Below are positions 34,071 through 46,099 of a DNA stretch of 64,000 nucleotides, piece after piece. How positions within the stretch are numbered: the first letter of the stretch is position 1; each line of letters opens with the position of its first letter. The notes under the pieces were generated by a model. The model worked only from the letters and a program-made list of their open reading frames with translations, made no database searches and was not told the origin of the DNA. This stretch comes from Vibrio neonatus (GTDB lineage Bacteria > Pseudomonadota > Gammaproteobacteria > Enterobacterales > Vibrionaceae), in contig NZ_AP024886.1 of NCBI RefSeq assembly GCF_024346975.1, forward strand, positions 62,001-126,000. The letters are read 5' to 3'. The position numbers and the translations under genes are program-made.

Positions 34071-34154
34071 TTAGCTGACTTTTTTAAATTTTGAGCTAGT
34101 TTGAATACGCAGTTTTTGAAACCAAAAACGTTTGCGTCCAATAGAACGAGACAT
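34071..34154 (-). CDS. Possible 27-aa basic protein
   Basis: ATG at 34152-34154 preceded by AAGGAAATTTT, a good ribosome-binding site. The product MSRSIGRKRFWFQKLRIQTS and seven more residues (SKFKKVS) carries ten Arg/Lys and no acidic residue. It may be nucleic-acid- or ribosome-associated, but that is only suggested by charge. The gap 33833-34390 has no other gene. Confidence 0.4.
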   Translation of the reverse strand: MSRSIGRKRFWFQKLRIQTSSKFKKVS

Positions 34155-34343
34155 AAAATTTCCTTAAATATTGATTATCCTCTCTTTGCAGACGCAATAA
34201 TGCCGACTGAAATTGATAGGTTGGGTTTTATTTATATTGATGTAGCGAAGAAAATAACTAACTAGACGAACATTTACAGCTTGCAGATGTGTGACAGGTT
34301 TTTACTTGCGGTGTTACGATATAAATGATTAATAGGTGTACAA

Positions 34344-34380
34344 CGAAAAGTTAGCGTAGATGATCACAGACCATCTACGC
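34344..34380 (-). terminator. Terminator of the cold-shock gene
   Basis: 9-bp stem GCGTAGATG / CATCTACGC, T-rich tail CTTTTCGTT on the minus strand. Confidence 0.75.
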
Positions 34381-34390
34381 CGACTAAAAC

Positions 34391-34603
34391 CTAGATAGCT
34401 ACAACGTCAGCAGCTTGAAGGCCTTTTTGACCTTGCTCAACTGTGAAAGACACTTTTTGGCCTTCAGCTAGAGTTTTGAAACCTTCAGAAGCGATAGCAC
34501 GGAAGTGAACGAATACGTCCTGGCCGCCATTGTCTTGAGTTAGGAAACCAAAACCTTTCTCTTCGTTAAACCATTTTACGATACCAGTAGTTTTGTTAGA
34601 CAT
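34391..34603 (-). CDS. Cold-shock protein, CspA family
   Basis: 70 aa, one cold-shock domain. RNP1 motif KGFGFL at 16-21 and RNP2 DVFVHF at 29-34, both single-strand nucleic-acid contacts. Acts as RNA chaperone. Preceded by AAGGGACAC before ATG. A long upstream leader is possible in 34604-34800. Which Csp paralogue it is cannot be decided. Confidence 0.93.
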   Translation of the reverse strand: MSNKTTGIVKWFNEEKGFGFLTQDNGGQDVFVHFRAIASEGFKTLAEGQKVSFTVEQGQKGLQAADVVAI

Positions 34604-35045
34604 AATGTGTCCCTTATTTTTAAAATCATATTTATTCGCGAAATTGCGAGACGCTGAAATTTTGAATTATTTAATGCTACGATGAAGCTAAGGAAACACT
34701 GAGGATGACTACACAAACGAAGGAATTCTGAGGGTTTTGCTTTTACTTTATATTTCATTAATAACTCTGAATCACAGAGTGAAATTGGATACTACACTAA
34801 TTTATCAGGCTGTAAAGCCTTTAATTTCATCGTTATCGATGTTTTTTTAACTCATTCACATAAACACTCATTAACGAAGTCGCATTTTAGAATGCGCTAT
34901 ATTTTGCCATTCAAACTAAAAACCGTTCTATAAACAAGTTGTTAGTCGTTGCCCCATAGCATATGCAACTTACCGCTCATCACTAACCAAAATAAACCGA
35001 TAGTGAATACGAGAAAGGTGTAAATATTTGTGTTTTGTATATCGC
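34604..35045. other. Gap between the cold-shock gene and the structured RNA region
   Basis: AT-rich, no gene. A weak plus-strand hairpin CATCG TTAT CGATG followed by seven T lies at about 34828-34848, with no plus-strand gene before it. The cold-shock promoter and leader should be here. Confidence 0.4.
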
Positions 35046-35219
35046 AGAAAGGAAAGAGCCTCAGAGAGAGGGTGAGTCACCTGAGGCCTTAGGGGATCAG
35101 AACTACTACTGCTCTGAAGTTTCTCTGCTAAAAGAACCGGTATTCCCTTGGTAAGTCTTACGTTCGACTGCTTACATAGGGAGGCCAACCTGTCGGTAAG
35201 AGACAACAAGCCAGCCTAT
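35046..35219 (-). ncRNA. Candidate structured small RNA downstream of atpC
   Basis: On the minus strand this region folds into consecutive hairpins: TGTC/GACA (35191-35205), a two-part stem AGGGA + CTTAC paired with GTAAG + TCCCT (35144-35182), TCAGA/TCTGA (35097-35117), and GCCTCAG/CTGAGGC (35058-35087), the last followed by TCTTTCC, like an intrinsic terminator. An open frame on this strand (34970-35209) lacks a clear RBS. It could be a small RNA processed from the atp mRNA or separately transcribed. No known RNA family was recognised. Confidence 0.4.
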
Positions 35220-35225
35220 TAACTG

Positions 35226-35277
35226 ATACCAACTCAAGAGCGGACTCTCAAGTTGGTATAAATGAGTCCTAGGACTC
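35226..35277 (-). terminator. Double hairpin at the end of the atp operon
   Basis: A perfect palindrome GAGTCCTAGGACTC (35264-35277) directly follows the atpC stop. Then a 15-bp stem ATACCAACTTGAGAG / CTCTTGAGTTGGTAT with one 2-nt mismatch (35226-35259). No clear T-run, so it may protect the 3' end or mark a processing site rather than terminate. Confidence 0.55.
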
Positions 35278-35721
35278 TTAGTGGCGAGAGTGTGGGCCGG
35301 TAAGCTCCACAGCTCGCAACTGGGCAATGGCTTTCGCTAGTTCAAGCTGAGCTTGAGCAAAGTTAGCGTCCATATCGCCTTTATTGATGTTTTCTAATGC
35401 AGCTCGTTTTGCTTCTTCTGCGCGAGCACGGTCAATGTCTTTACCATGCAAAGCAGTATCTGCTAGAACTGTGACTACATTTGGTTGCACTTCCACTAAG
35501 CCGCCAGAAACATAAAGCACTTGCTCTTCTTGTTTCTCGCCAGTAACAAATACTGTTACCCCTGGCTTAATTTTGCTAAGAAGTGGCGAGTGACCTGGGC
35601 GAATACCCAGCTCACCATCAGCGCCTGAAACCGCAAGGGCATGTGCAGGCCCTGAAAACAGCGTACCTTCCGCACTTACGATGTTAAGTTGAAATGTATT
35701 CTCTGTAACTCCGATAGCCAT
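35278..35721 (-). CDS. atpC: ATP synthase epsilon subunit
   Basis: 147 aa. F1 central-stalk subunit: N-terminal beta-sandwich ([40 protein letters not shown]) and C-terminal helical hairpin ([31 protein letters not shown]). Last gene of the operon, 15 bp after atpD. Sequence clearly differs from the usual Vibrio chromosome-I AtpC as I recall it, which supports a second operon type. Confidence 0.95.
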   Translation of the reverse strand: MAIGVTENTFQLNIVSAEGTLFSGPAHALAVSGADGELGIRPGHSPLLSKIKPGVTVFVTGEKQEEQVLYVSGGLVEVQPNVVTVLADTALHGKDIDRARAEEAKRAALENINKGDMDANFAQAQLELAKAIAQLRAVELTGPHSRH

Positions 35722-35736
35722 AATGCACTCTGCCTC

Positions 35737-38021
<2,285 letters not shown>

Positions 38022-38067
38022 TATCTGCTCCTAATTTGTTTCGATTTCTAGTCAACAAACCAGAGCT

Positions 38068-39609
38068 TTATAATGACTGAACTGAGATAAAGCCTTTCAG
38101 TATTTCGTGTAAACCCGCTTCAGTTTCGTCGTTGTAGTCGCCTGTAGCATTGATAGTAGCCATCAATTCTGGGTTTTGGCTGTTCGCGTATGCCAACAAC
38201 TCTGTCTCGAAATAACCGATTTTAGAAAGCTCTACATCTGCCAAGTAACCTTTCTCTGCTGAGAAGATAACAACAGCTTGATCAGCCACTGACATTGGCG
38301 CGTATTGCTTCTGTTTCATTAGTTCAGTTACACGTTCACCATGGTCAAGCTGTTTACGAGTAGTCTCATCTAGGTCAGAAGAGAACTGTGCAAACGCCGC
38401 CAATTCACGGTATTGAGCCAATGCAGTACGGATACCACCAGACAGTTTTTTGATGATCTTACACTGAGCAGCACCACCAACACGTGATACAGAGATACCT
38501 GGATCAACCGCTGGACGTAAACCTGAGTTAAACAGTTGAGTCTGAAGGAAAATCTGACCATCTGTGATTGAGATTACGTTAGTTGGTACGAACGCTGATA
38601 CGTCACCCGCTTGGGTTTCGATGATTGGTAGAGCAGTTAAAGAACCTGTTTTACCTTTCACTTCACCGTTAGTGAATTTCTCAACGTAAGCTTCGTTTAC
38701 ACGAGCCGCACGTTCTAGAAGACGGGAGTGGAGGTAGAATACGTCACCAGGGAATGCTTCACGGCCCGGTGGACGTTTAAGTAGTAGCGAAATTTGACGA
38801 TAAGCTACTGCTTGTTTTGATAGATCATCATAAATGATAAGTGCATCTTCACCACGGTCGCGGAAGTATTCGCCCATAGTACAACCAGCATAAGGTGCTA
38901 GGTATTGAAGTGCAGCTGATTCAGAAGCTGATGCTACTACTACGATAGTGTTTGCAAGAGCGCCGTGCTCTTCAAGCTTACGTACTACGTTAGCAATAGT
39001 TGATGCTTTCTGACCAATCGCTACATACACACATTTGATGCCAGAATCTTTCTGGTTAATGATTGCATCGATCGCCATTGCTGTTTTACCAGTTTGACGG
39101 TCACCGATGATTAGCTCACGCTGACCACGGCCGATTGGAACCATTGTATCAACGGCTTTATAGCCAGTTTGAATTGGTTGGTCTACAGATTTACGTTCGA
39201 TTACACCCGGTGCAATAACTTCTACTGGGTTTAGTTGGTCAAAGCTGATTGCGCCTTTACCATCGATTGGCTCACCAAGGGTGTTTACCACACGACCAAG
39301 TAGACCGTTACCTACAGGCACTTCCAAGATACGACCAGTACCTTTTACTTTCATGCCTTCAGAAAGGTCTGTGTAAGGGCCCATTACAACGGCACCTACA
39401 GAGTATTGCTCAAGGTTAAGTGCAAGTGCGAACTTACCACCTGGCAATTCAATCATCTCGCCTTGCATTACGTCTGCAAGACCGTTGATTGTGATGATGC
39501 CATCACGAACAGAGACGATAGTACCTTCATTGCGAGCTTCAGTGCTCACACTAAATTTTGCGATACGCTCTCTGATCAGATCGCTAATTTCGTTTGAATT
39601 TAATTGCAT
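38068..39609 (-). CDS. atpA: ATP synthase alpha subunit
   Basis: 513 aa, the standard length. Non-catalytic nucleotide-binding F1 subunit. Walker [10 protein letters not shown] (near 169-177), [23 protein letters not shown] (near 265), and [17 protein letters not shown] near 362, carrying the arginine finger. Follows atpH by 9 bp. Confidence 0.97.
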   Translation of the reverse strand: MQLNSNEISDLIRERIAKFSVSTEARNEGTIVSVRDGIITINGLADVMQGEMIELPGGKFALALNLEQYSVGAVVMGPYTDLSEGMKVKGTGRILEVPVGNGLLGRVVNTLGEPIDGKGAISFDQLNPVEVIAPGVIERKSVDQPIQTGYKAVDTMVPIGRGQRELIIGDRQTGKTAMAIDAIINQKDSGIKCVYVAIGQKASTIANVVRKLEEHGALANTIVVVASASESAALQYLAPYAGCTMGEYFRDRGEDALIIYDDLSKQAVAYRQISLLLKRPPGREAFPGDVFYLHSRLLERAARVNEAYVEKFTNGEVKGKTGSLTALPIIETQAGDVSAFVPTNVISITDGQIFLQTQLFNSGLRPAVDPGISVSRVGGAAQCKIIKKLSGGIRTALAQYRELAAFAQFSSDLDETTRKQLDHGERVTELMKQKQYAPMSVADQAVVIFSAEKGYLADVELSKIGYFETELLAYANSQNPELMATINATGDYNDETEAGLHEILKGFISVQSL

Positions 39610-39618
39610 ATCTGTTAC

Positions 39619-40170
39619 CTATCTCGCGTGAAGTTGACTAGCTAGTCGGCTGATTGATGTGTTCACTGAACCATCGATGATTGTTTCGCCAGCTTGGACG
39701 ACAATCCCGCCTACCATCGTGTTATCTAGCACTTGCTCTAGTTCAACTCGACGCTCTAATTTTTTCTCAAGCGCGGCAGTTAATGCCGTAACTTGCTCTT
39801 GTGTAAGTGATTCTGAGCTTGTGACAGTCACAGGAATAACACGTTCATGTTCATCCTTTAGCTCGGTAAACAGGTCATACAACTCTCTTACAACCGAAAG
39901 GCGGCCATTTTCTGCCAGGACTTTAATTAGGTTTACGACATGTTCGTCAACTAGTCCTTGGCAAACCTCAATCATGATATCGGCCAGTGTTTCGGCTTGC
40001 TGTGCGCCTGCACCTTGTGCTGAAGAAATTTCACTTGCGATGGTTTCTTCTTCTGCCACAGCTACAAGAATTGACAGCATTTGTTGCCATTCTTGTAACT
40101 TGTTTTCGCTCAAAGCAAAGTCAAACGATGCTTTGGCGTAGGGATGAGCAATACTTGTGTACTCTGACAT
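39619..40170 (-). CDS. atpH: ATP synthase delta subunit
   Basis: 183 aa, six or so residues longer than E. coli AtpH. OSCP/delta family: N-terminal helical bundle ([19 protein letters not shown]) and C-terminal [20 protein letters not shown]. Joins F1 to the peripheral stalk. 11 bp after atpF. Confidence 0.95.
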   Translation of the reverse strand: MSEYTSIAHPYAKASFDFALSENKLQEWQQMLSILVAVAEEETIASEISSAQGAGAQQAETLADIMIEVCQGLVDEHVVNLIKVLAENGRLSVVRELYDLFTELKDEHERVIPVTVTSSESLTQEQVTALTAALEKKLERRVELEQVLDNTMVGGIVVQAGETIIDGSVNTSISRLASQLHAR

Positions 40171-40181
40171 ATTGCCTCCGC

Positions 40182-40652
40182 TTAGATTTCACTTATCAAT
40201 TGATCAACTAGAGCTCGGTTCGCTTCAGAATCCAGGTTCTTACTAATCAACTTCTGTGCACTTTCAATTACAGCGTCTGCCATTTTCGCCTGAAGTTCTT
40301 GACGTAATTTTTGACGCTCGCCTTCTAATTCGGCTCTACCTTGTTCTAAGATGCGTGCTTTTTCTTGTTCAGCTTCTTGCTGAGCTAAGCTAATGATTTC
40401 ACTACGGCGTTTGTTGCCTTGTTCAACCATTTCAGTCACATTGCGTTTTGCATCTTCGATGAGTTGAGCGCCATTTGCTTTAGCTATTTCTAGCTCTTTA
40501 GCTGCATTTTCTGAATGGCGTAGGCCTTCAGCAATTTCTTTTTGGCGCTCGTCTAACATCGCTGTGAGAGGTGGCCATACATATTTCATACATAGCCAAA
40601 CAAAGATCACGAATGAAATTGCTTGTCCGAGCATGCTTGCATTTAAGTTCAT
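40182..40652 (-). CDS. atpF: ATP synthase b subunit
   Basis: 156 aa. One N-terminal membrane helix ([20 protein letters not shown]) followed by a long charged helix (about 30-145) that forms the peripheral-stalk dimer, ending with the delta-binding region. Matches E. coli b length. Confidence 0.95.
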   Translation of the reverse strand: MNLNASMLGQAISFVIFVWLCMKYVWPPLTAMLDERQKEIAEGLRHSENAAKELEIAKANGAQLIEDAKRNVTEMVEQGNKRRSEIISLAQQEAEQEKARILEQGRAELEGERQKLRQELQAKMADAVIESAQKLISKNLDSEANRALVDQLISEI

Positions 40653-40719
40653 ACCTTCACCACTAAACTAAATTTTGAATACTTATAAATCGTTCTTTTT
40701 TAAGCTTGTAAAATTTGAG

Positions 40720-40956
40720 TTAAGCTACTGCGAAGATGATGTATAGACCGATACCAACACCGATCATAGGTACCGCATCCACAAGACCCATCATGATGAA
40801 GAATTGAGTACGAAGCATTGGTGTTAGGTCAGGTTGACGTGCTACACCTTCAAGGTATTTACCTGCTAGGTTACCGATACCAGATGCTGCACCTGCCGCA
40901 CCAAGACCGATCAGTAATGCACCTGCTACATATAAAACTGCGCTTACGATATCCAT
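40720..40956 (-). CDS. atpE: ATP synthase c subunit
   Basis: 78 aa, two membrane helices with the RQPDL loop at 40-44. The proton-carrying carboxylate is Asp60 in [14 protein letters not shown]. The residues around it resemble the proton-type E. coli c subunit; the Gln/Ser/Glu set of sodium-type rings is not seen. Forms the c-ring. Confidence 0.96.
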   Translation of the reverse strand: MDIVSAVLYVAGALLIGLGAAGAASGIGNLAGKYLEGVARQPDLTPMLRTQFFIMMGLVDAVPMIGVGIGLYIIFAVA

Positions 40957-41001
40957 TTGTATCTCCGATATATAAATTTGTTAATTAAATCTGGTTAATA
41001 A

Positions 41002-42172
<1,171 letters not shown>

Positions 42173-42806
42173 AATAAACCTCGTATTTGGCAGTTAAACT
42201 TAATATAAAGAACAGTCGAAAATGACTCGTTATTAATAACTTGATTCTTGGCTGCTCTCTATACATCCCCACGAAATCTCGCCATATAAAACTCATTGGC
42301 TATAACTTCGATACCGTTAAGTTACGCCTAAAATTCCGTGATCAAAATACCAAATATCGACATCAATCATTCCATTTATGATAATCGTGTCACTTTATTA
42401 TGAAACAAAGCATCTGACACTAGATGCGGTTATAAATAAACCAAAGTTATTCAAGCAGTTGCACAATAAGATAAGTTCAGGCTAATTAAGATAAGGATGC
42501 TTGCATTATTGAAAGGTAATAATTCATATATGAAAAATAGTAATTGGCGCAATTTAGTAGATATGGTCATCATCTTTGATCAACAAATTAACGTAAATTC
42601 AGTGGCTTAATAAGCAATAATAATCCAACAAAACCCACTATTTATCCAACCAGTTAAGGGGGGATAAATATATGCAACACATTGATTACAAATGAAAAAT
42701 ATTTTCTGATTCAGTGATCTTGTTCAAATACCATTTTTCGTTTCAATGTTAGTATCCGCCACAAAATAATTCACTTAATTTAACGCCCTATAAAGGTAGA
42801 AGCTCT
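42173..42806. promoter_or_regulatory. Divergent region between the atp operon and the ArgR-family gene
   Basis: 634 bp, AT-rich, with no open frame of note. It must contain the atp promoter (minus) and the regulator promoter (plus). An 8-bp inverted repeat ATTTATCC / GGATAAAT (42640-42669) and a palindrome ATTCATATATGAA near 42521 are visible. No standard ARG box was seen. Confidence 0.4.
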
Positions 42807-43289
42807 ATGGACACCCTCACATTAAATCGCATTCAAAATAAAGACCGCACTCTCGAAAGCGTATGTAAACAAGTCCTACAAAATAATAGCTTTTATAATC
42901 AAAGTGAATTGAGAAAAAGCTTAATTGAACATGGCTTTGAAGGGATCAGTCAGTCTACGGTATCTCGTTTACTGTGCCAGCTTGGTGTTATTAAAGTGGC
43001 TAATTCTGTTGGTAAAAAAGTTTACTATTTAGCCCCAGAAAGCAGCCCTATCCGTTTTAACTCCTCGATTGCCTCTCAAATAGAATCCATTGAGCACAAC
43101 AAAGCGATGGTTGTAGTCAAAACTAAACCAGGTAGTGCACAGCTTATAGCGCGACTGATCGATTTTGACACCGACTCCTCTATCTTAGGCTCAATTGCGG
43201 GTGATGATACTGTTGTGGTTATTCCACAAGATGTCGACAATATCGAGATGTGTAAAACGGCGGTATTAAATATATTGGATTTTAACTAA
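42807..43289 (+). CDS. ArgR-family transcriptional regulator
   Basis: 160 aa. N-terminal winged helix with GISQSTVSRLLCQLGV (near 46-61) and C-terminal arginine-binding/hexamer domain with LGSIAGDDTVVVIP (near 130). Genuine ArgR genes usually neighbour mdh; this one does not, and it is more divergent, so it is probably an ArgR paralogue, of the kind that controls arginine catabolism genes. It is divergent from the atp operon; whether it regulates atp is unknown. Confidence 0.82.
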   Translation: MDTLTLNRIQNKDRTLESVCKQVLQNNSFYNQSELRKSLIEHGFEGISQSTVSRLLCQLGVIKVANSVGKKVYYLAPESSPIRFNSSIASQIESIEHNKAMVVVKTKPGSAQLIARLIDFDTDSSILGSIAGDDTVVVIPQDVDNIEMCKTAVLNILDFN

Positions 43290-43434
43290 TCGTTTCGTTG
43301 TTCTTTATATAGTGCCGATTACGCTAGAGCCTGTTTTGTAAGTGCTAATACGATTAAAGTTAGGATAGCGCTTTAAATAGCAACTAAAATAAAGCTAAGT
43401 ATTGCAGCAGCTTTTAGCAAAAAGGTTCATATAC

Positions 43435-44526
43435 ATGCTAAAAAACCGACGGCATTTCATCGGCACACTTATCGTGCTCATTATTGGGGTTGGTTTTTAT
43501 TGGCAATCCCAGTCTCACGCGCCAGCAAGCTACCGTTCATCCGCCGATATTATTAAGCATACTTACGAGCGAGATCTGTTCACCTTATCGGCGTATAAAA
43601 AAGAGCACTATGGATTGCGTATGTTTAGGCAAACGCAAGACCCTAAATACCTGCCACTGGTTCGACAAAACATCGCCGATATTTCGATTAAGCTTAATCA
43701 ATTGGCAAGCGATCTCACCACTAACCAATCATTAGATAGATACGCAGAGCAAAGATTGAGTGAGTACCGCCAAAGTAACGGCGAGCGCAGTCAAAGACGA
43801 TTACAAGTCACCCAACACAAACCTGAGTATTTTTACCTAGGGTTAGATCTGCTGCATTACATGGCGCGAATTGACGGTTATGGATTACAGCACAAAGATG
43901 ATGCGCTGTTTCGTCAGCAGTTAAAGGCCTATCCTTTTCAAGCGCTATTTACCGACCAAGATATGACCAAAGCATGGGCGGCGCAACTCGCCAACCAAGC
44001 GTATTGGTTAAAACAGTTACAGCTCGGTGATTATGTAGAGCTATTTACCCAAACTCTGCAGCGTACCTATCCCGATAAAGATGATAGCCAACTCACCACT
44101 CAGCAATATGAAAACAAAATCTATGGAATGACACATCTAATAATCGCCGACTCAGGCTACTATCAGCATCAGGTCAATGAGCAAGATCATCCTTGGATTT
44201 TTGCCTATTTCAAACAAAACATTGACGATATTATCGCTAACACCAAACAAGACGTGATTTCAGAAGTGGGTATCAGCCTTCTTTTAGCCGGATTAGACAA
44301 TGATCCGGCAGTAGAAAAGGCGCGTCAGGCTATCCAACACTCTATCGATAAACAAGCAGGCTTAGTCCCTTCCGCCAAAGGCAGCACCGACTACAGCCAC
44401 GGCGAACACCGCAACCTCCTTGCCATCCTACTCCTCGATTGGCACACCCCAACCCCCGGCCCAAACACCACCACAACCCCAGATCTATTCACCCCCCTCC
44501 CCTACGGTTTACAAAAGAAACCATAA
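43435..44526 (+). CDS. DUF3541-family protein
   Basis: 363 aa from ATG at 43435 with AAAAAGG before it. N-terminal hydrophobic helix (about 6-25) then a soluble, mostly helical domain (HYGLRMFRQTQDPKYLP near 52; STDYSHGEHRNLLAILLLDW near 320). I associate this pattern with the Vibrio DUF3541 family, of unknown function. The last 30 residues are Pro/Thr-rich (HTPTPGPNTTTTPD) and the DNA there is C-rich, unlike its surroundings. The stop is only 4 bp before a REP core, so the tail may be REP-associated change. Confidence 0.65.
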   Translation: MLKNRRHFIGTLIVLIIGVGFYWQSQSHAPASYRSSADIIKHTYERDLFTLSAYKKEHYGLRMFRQTQDPKYLPLVRQNIADISIKLNQLASDLTTNQSLDRYAEQRLSEYRQSNGERSQRRLQVTQHKPEYFYLGLDLLHYMARIDGYGLQHKDDALFRQQLKAYPFQALFTDQDMTKAWAAQLANQAYWLKQLQLGDYVELFTQTLQRTYPDKDDSQLTTQQYENKIYGMTHLIIADSGYYQHQVNEQDHPWIFAYFKQNIDDIIANTKQDVISEVGISLLLAGLDNDPAVEKARQAIQHSIDKQAGLVPSAKGSTDYSHGEHRNLLAILLLDWHTPTPGPNTTTTPDLFTPLPYGLQKKP

Positions 44527-44530
44527 AAGC

Positions 44531-44553
44531 GGGGTCAGGTCTTGAAATTTGCA
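44531..44553 (+). repeat. Single REP core, plus orientation
   Basis: Complete 23-nt core 4 bp after the stop of the DUF3541 gene, followed by a 9-bp spacer and a full palindrome. Confidence 0.93.
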
Positions 44554-44562
44554 TAACATAAA

Positions 44563-44628
44563 GCGGGGTCAGGTCTTGAATTTTGCAGTGGCAAGCTTGC
44601 CACTGCAAAATTCAAGACCTGACCCCGC
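44563..44628. repeat. REP palindrome, 66 nt, with paired base changes
   Basis: Perfect palindrome centred on AAGCTT. The core here reads TTGAATTTTGCA instead of TTGAAATTTGCA, and the opposite arm has the matching TGCAAAATTCAA, so pairing is intact. Confidence 0.95.
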
Positions 44629-44659
44629 AATACCGACCCCGCAATACCGACCCCGCAAC
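44621..44659. repeat. Tandem array, 14-bp unit, at the outer end of the REP palindrome
   Basis: GACCCCGCAATACC at 44621-44634 and 44635-44648, and a partial third at 44649-44659. The unit starts with the outer bases of the REP arm (GACCCC), as in the array at 19481. Confidence 0.9.
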
Positions 44660-44672
44660 AACCCCACACACA

Positions 44673-44831
44673 TTAGAAATCTTCGAATACATCATCAACG
44701 TAGCCAAATGCCACTATTGACTGGTTTAAACCGTAGAAAAAGTACTCGGCGATCATCAATACCATTAAAATGATGACCAGTAGCGTTGCACCTTGCTTAA
44801 ATCCATTTATAAAACCCATTTCATAACGCAT
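44673..44831 (-). CDS. Small single-helix membrane protein
   Basis: 52 aa from ATG at 44829-44831 with AAAGGA 13 bp upstream; an internal ATG four codons later is an alternative. A central hydrophobic helix (LLVIILMVLMIAEYFFYGL, about 17-35) with an acidic C-terminus (VDDVFEDF). No family recognised. It lies between two REP clusters. Confidence 0.5.
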   Translation of the reverse strand: MRYEMGFINGFKQGATLLVIILMVLMIAEYFFYGLNQSIVAFGYVDDVFEDF

Positions 44832-44986
44832 AAGCAGTTCAATCCTTTGAATTTGCTAATAATTTTTATGGATACTAATAGTTAATGATTGGTTAAAAAA
44901 GAGTTATAAATGAAATGTGTGATATGACCAGTTTGACCTTTATAAAGTCAAATCTGCATCACTTTTTAATGTAATAGATGCAATGA

Positions 44987-45055
44987 GGGGGTCAGGTCTT
45001 GAAATTTGCACGAGGCGCTAAAAGCGCCCCGTGCAAATTTCAAGACCTGACCCCC
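44987..45055. repeat. REP palindrome, 69 nt
   Basis: Two inverted cores joined by inner arms GCACG-A-GGCGCT / AGCGCC-C-CGTGC with one A-C mismatch. It lies 14 bp beyond the stop of the hibernation-factor gene. Confidence 0.95.
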
Positions 45056-45069
45056 TTTAGAGGAAAAAA

Positions 45070-45426
45070 TTAAACCAGCTTCATTTCTTGGATGATGTCA
45101 GAAGCGATTTCTGGTTTAGTGCTGGTTGGTTTTTCGTGTAGGTCTGATTTTAGTTGGCCTTTACGGTTTCTTAGGCCTACATCGAGTTTTTTAATTGCTG
45201 CTGTGATGGCTGGATACATCACATCGTTGGTGGACTTAGCGGAAACTCGGACACCTTCATAATTAGTGAATACTTCAACTTCGTGATGGCCGTGCTCTTT
45301 AGTAATAATGATGTCGCAGCTAATCAGTTGAGGAAAGTGGCTTTCTATCTTATCGAATTTGCTTTCTATTTCGACGCGTGAATCTTCGGTAATTGATACA
45401 TGATGTGTTTGGATATTTACTTTCAT
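45070..45426 (-). CDS. hpf: Ribosome hibernation-promoting factor (HPF/RaiA family)
   Basis: 118 aa from ATG at 45424-45426 with CAAAGGTAG upstream; a longer frame continues into the REP at 45608 but has no start signal. Domain S30AE/sigma-54 modulation: MKVNIQTHHVSITEDSRVEIE, HHEVEVFTNYEGVRVSAKS, KGQLKSDLHEK. Binds the ribosomal A/P sites and silences ribosomes in stationary phase. Length is between short HPF and RaiA. Confidence 0.88.
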   Translation of the reverse strand: MKVNIQTHHVSITEDSRVEIESKFDKIESHFPQLISCDIIITKEHGHHEVEVFTNYEGVRVSAKSTNDVMYPAITAAIKKLDVGLRNRKGQLKSDLHEKPTSTKPEIASDIIQEMKLV

Positions 45427-45607
45427 TGTCGCTACCTTTGTTATCACTCTATGGTTTAAACTTAGCAAACAACAATGGCTTTCACCAAGAATCCTCGCAG
45501 ACATCTGTGATTCACTTCTTTGTAATAAAAAATTCTTCTCTTCTACCCTTGAATATCCATTGTCATGACAGCATATTTTGGTCGCGAACAATTTATCTTG
45601 TTGCAAT

Positions 45608-45661
45608 AAAGGGGTCAGGTCTTGAAATTTGCATATGCAAATTTCAAGACCTGACCCCTTT
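45608..45661. repeat. REP palindrome, 54 nt, minimal form
   Basis: Perfect palindrome of two 23-nt cores plus flanking AAA/TTT, meeting at GCATATGC without a loop. It shows that the two cores alone are the smallest palindromic unit. Confidence 0.95.
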
Positions 45662-45969
45662 GCTAATAAGTGTAACAAAAAATATTCCTCCCTCCGCGTT
45701 CTGTGTTTACTATCATATGAAAAGTATTACTTATACTCACTGAATTTACTGATATACGAACGGCATTGCATTATGACTTGTAAGCAATACAAAACTAAGT
45801 GCGTATAGAAAATCAATAACATATCGCAGCAAAAACAGAGTTTTTTCAGTATATAGTAGGCAACATATAGACCACACATACTAGGCGCTATCTATTTGAA
45901 ATAACCAATAGAAGTAGCAGAATAAACGCAATATTCTTTTTATCTTGAGTGGTAAAGAATATTCAGACC

Positions 45970-46007
45970 TGCGGTAGAGGTCACAAATTTGATCATTTCT
46001 TGAAATG
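45970..46007 (+). promoter_or_regulatory. Possible control sites of the PL15 lyase gene
   Basis: TGCGGTAGAGGTCACA (45970-45985) resembles a CRP site with one perfect half. CATTTCTTGAAATG (45994-46007) is a perfect 6-bp inverted repeat. The rest of 45662-46099 is AT-rich with no gene. Confidence 0.4.
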
Positions 46008-46099
46008 GTAATCGAGATCATAACTTAATTGTATTACAATAAGGTTTATCAGATTTTTATTTGTTCCCCCAACACTACGATTTATTCACGGGAGTTCGT

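Noticed and set aside
34826..34852. Plus-strand terminator CATCG TTAT CGATG with T-run
   Set aside because: Stem is only 5 bp and no plus-strand transcript is expected upstream; left as a weak note only.
39659..40141. 160-codon open frame antisense to atpH
   Set aside because: Ser/Thr/Cys-rich translation typical of a shadow frame; atpH on the other strand is certain.
42640..42669. ARG box
   Set aside because: The inverted repeat ATTTATCC/GGATAAAT does not match the ArgR consensus with ATTCA/TGAAT half-sites.
44549..44773. 74-codon plus-strand frame across the REP group
   Set aside because: It is made of REP and tandem-repeat sequence and has no start signal.
45427..45678. N-terminal extension of the hibernation factor through the REP palindrome
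   Set aside because: The extra frame arises from the palindrome and has no ribosome-binding site; homology starts at MKVNIQTHH.
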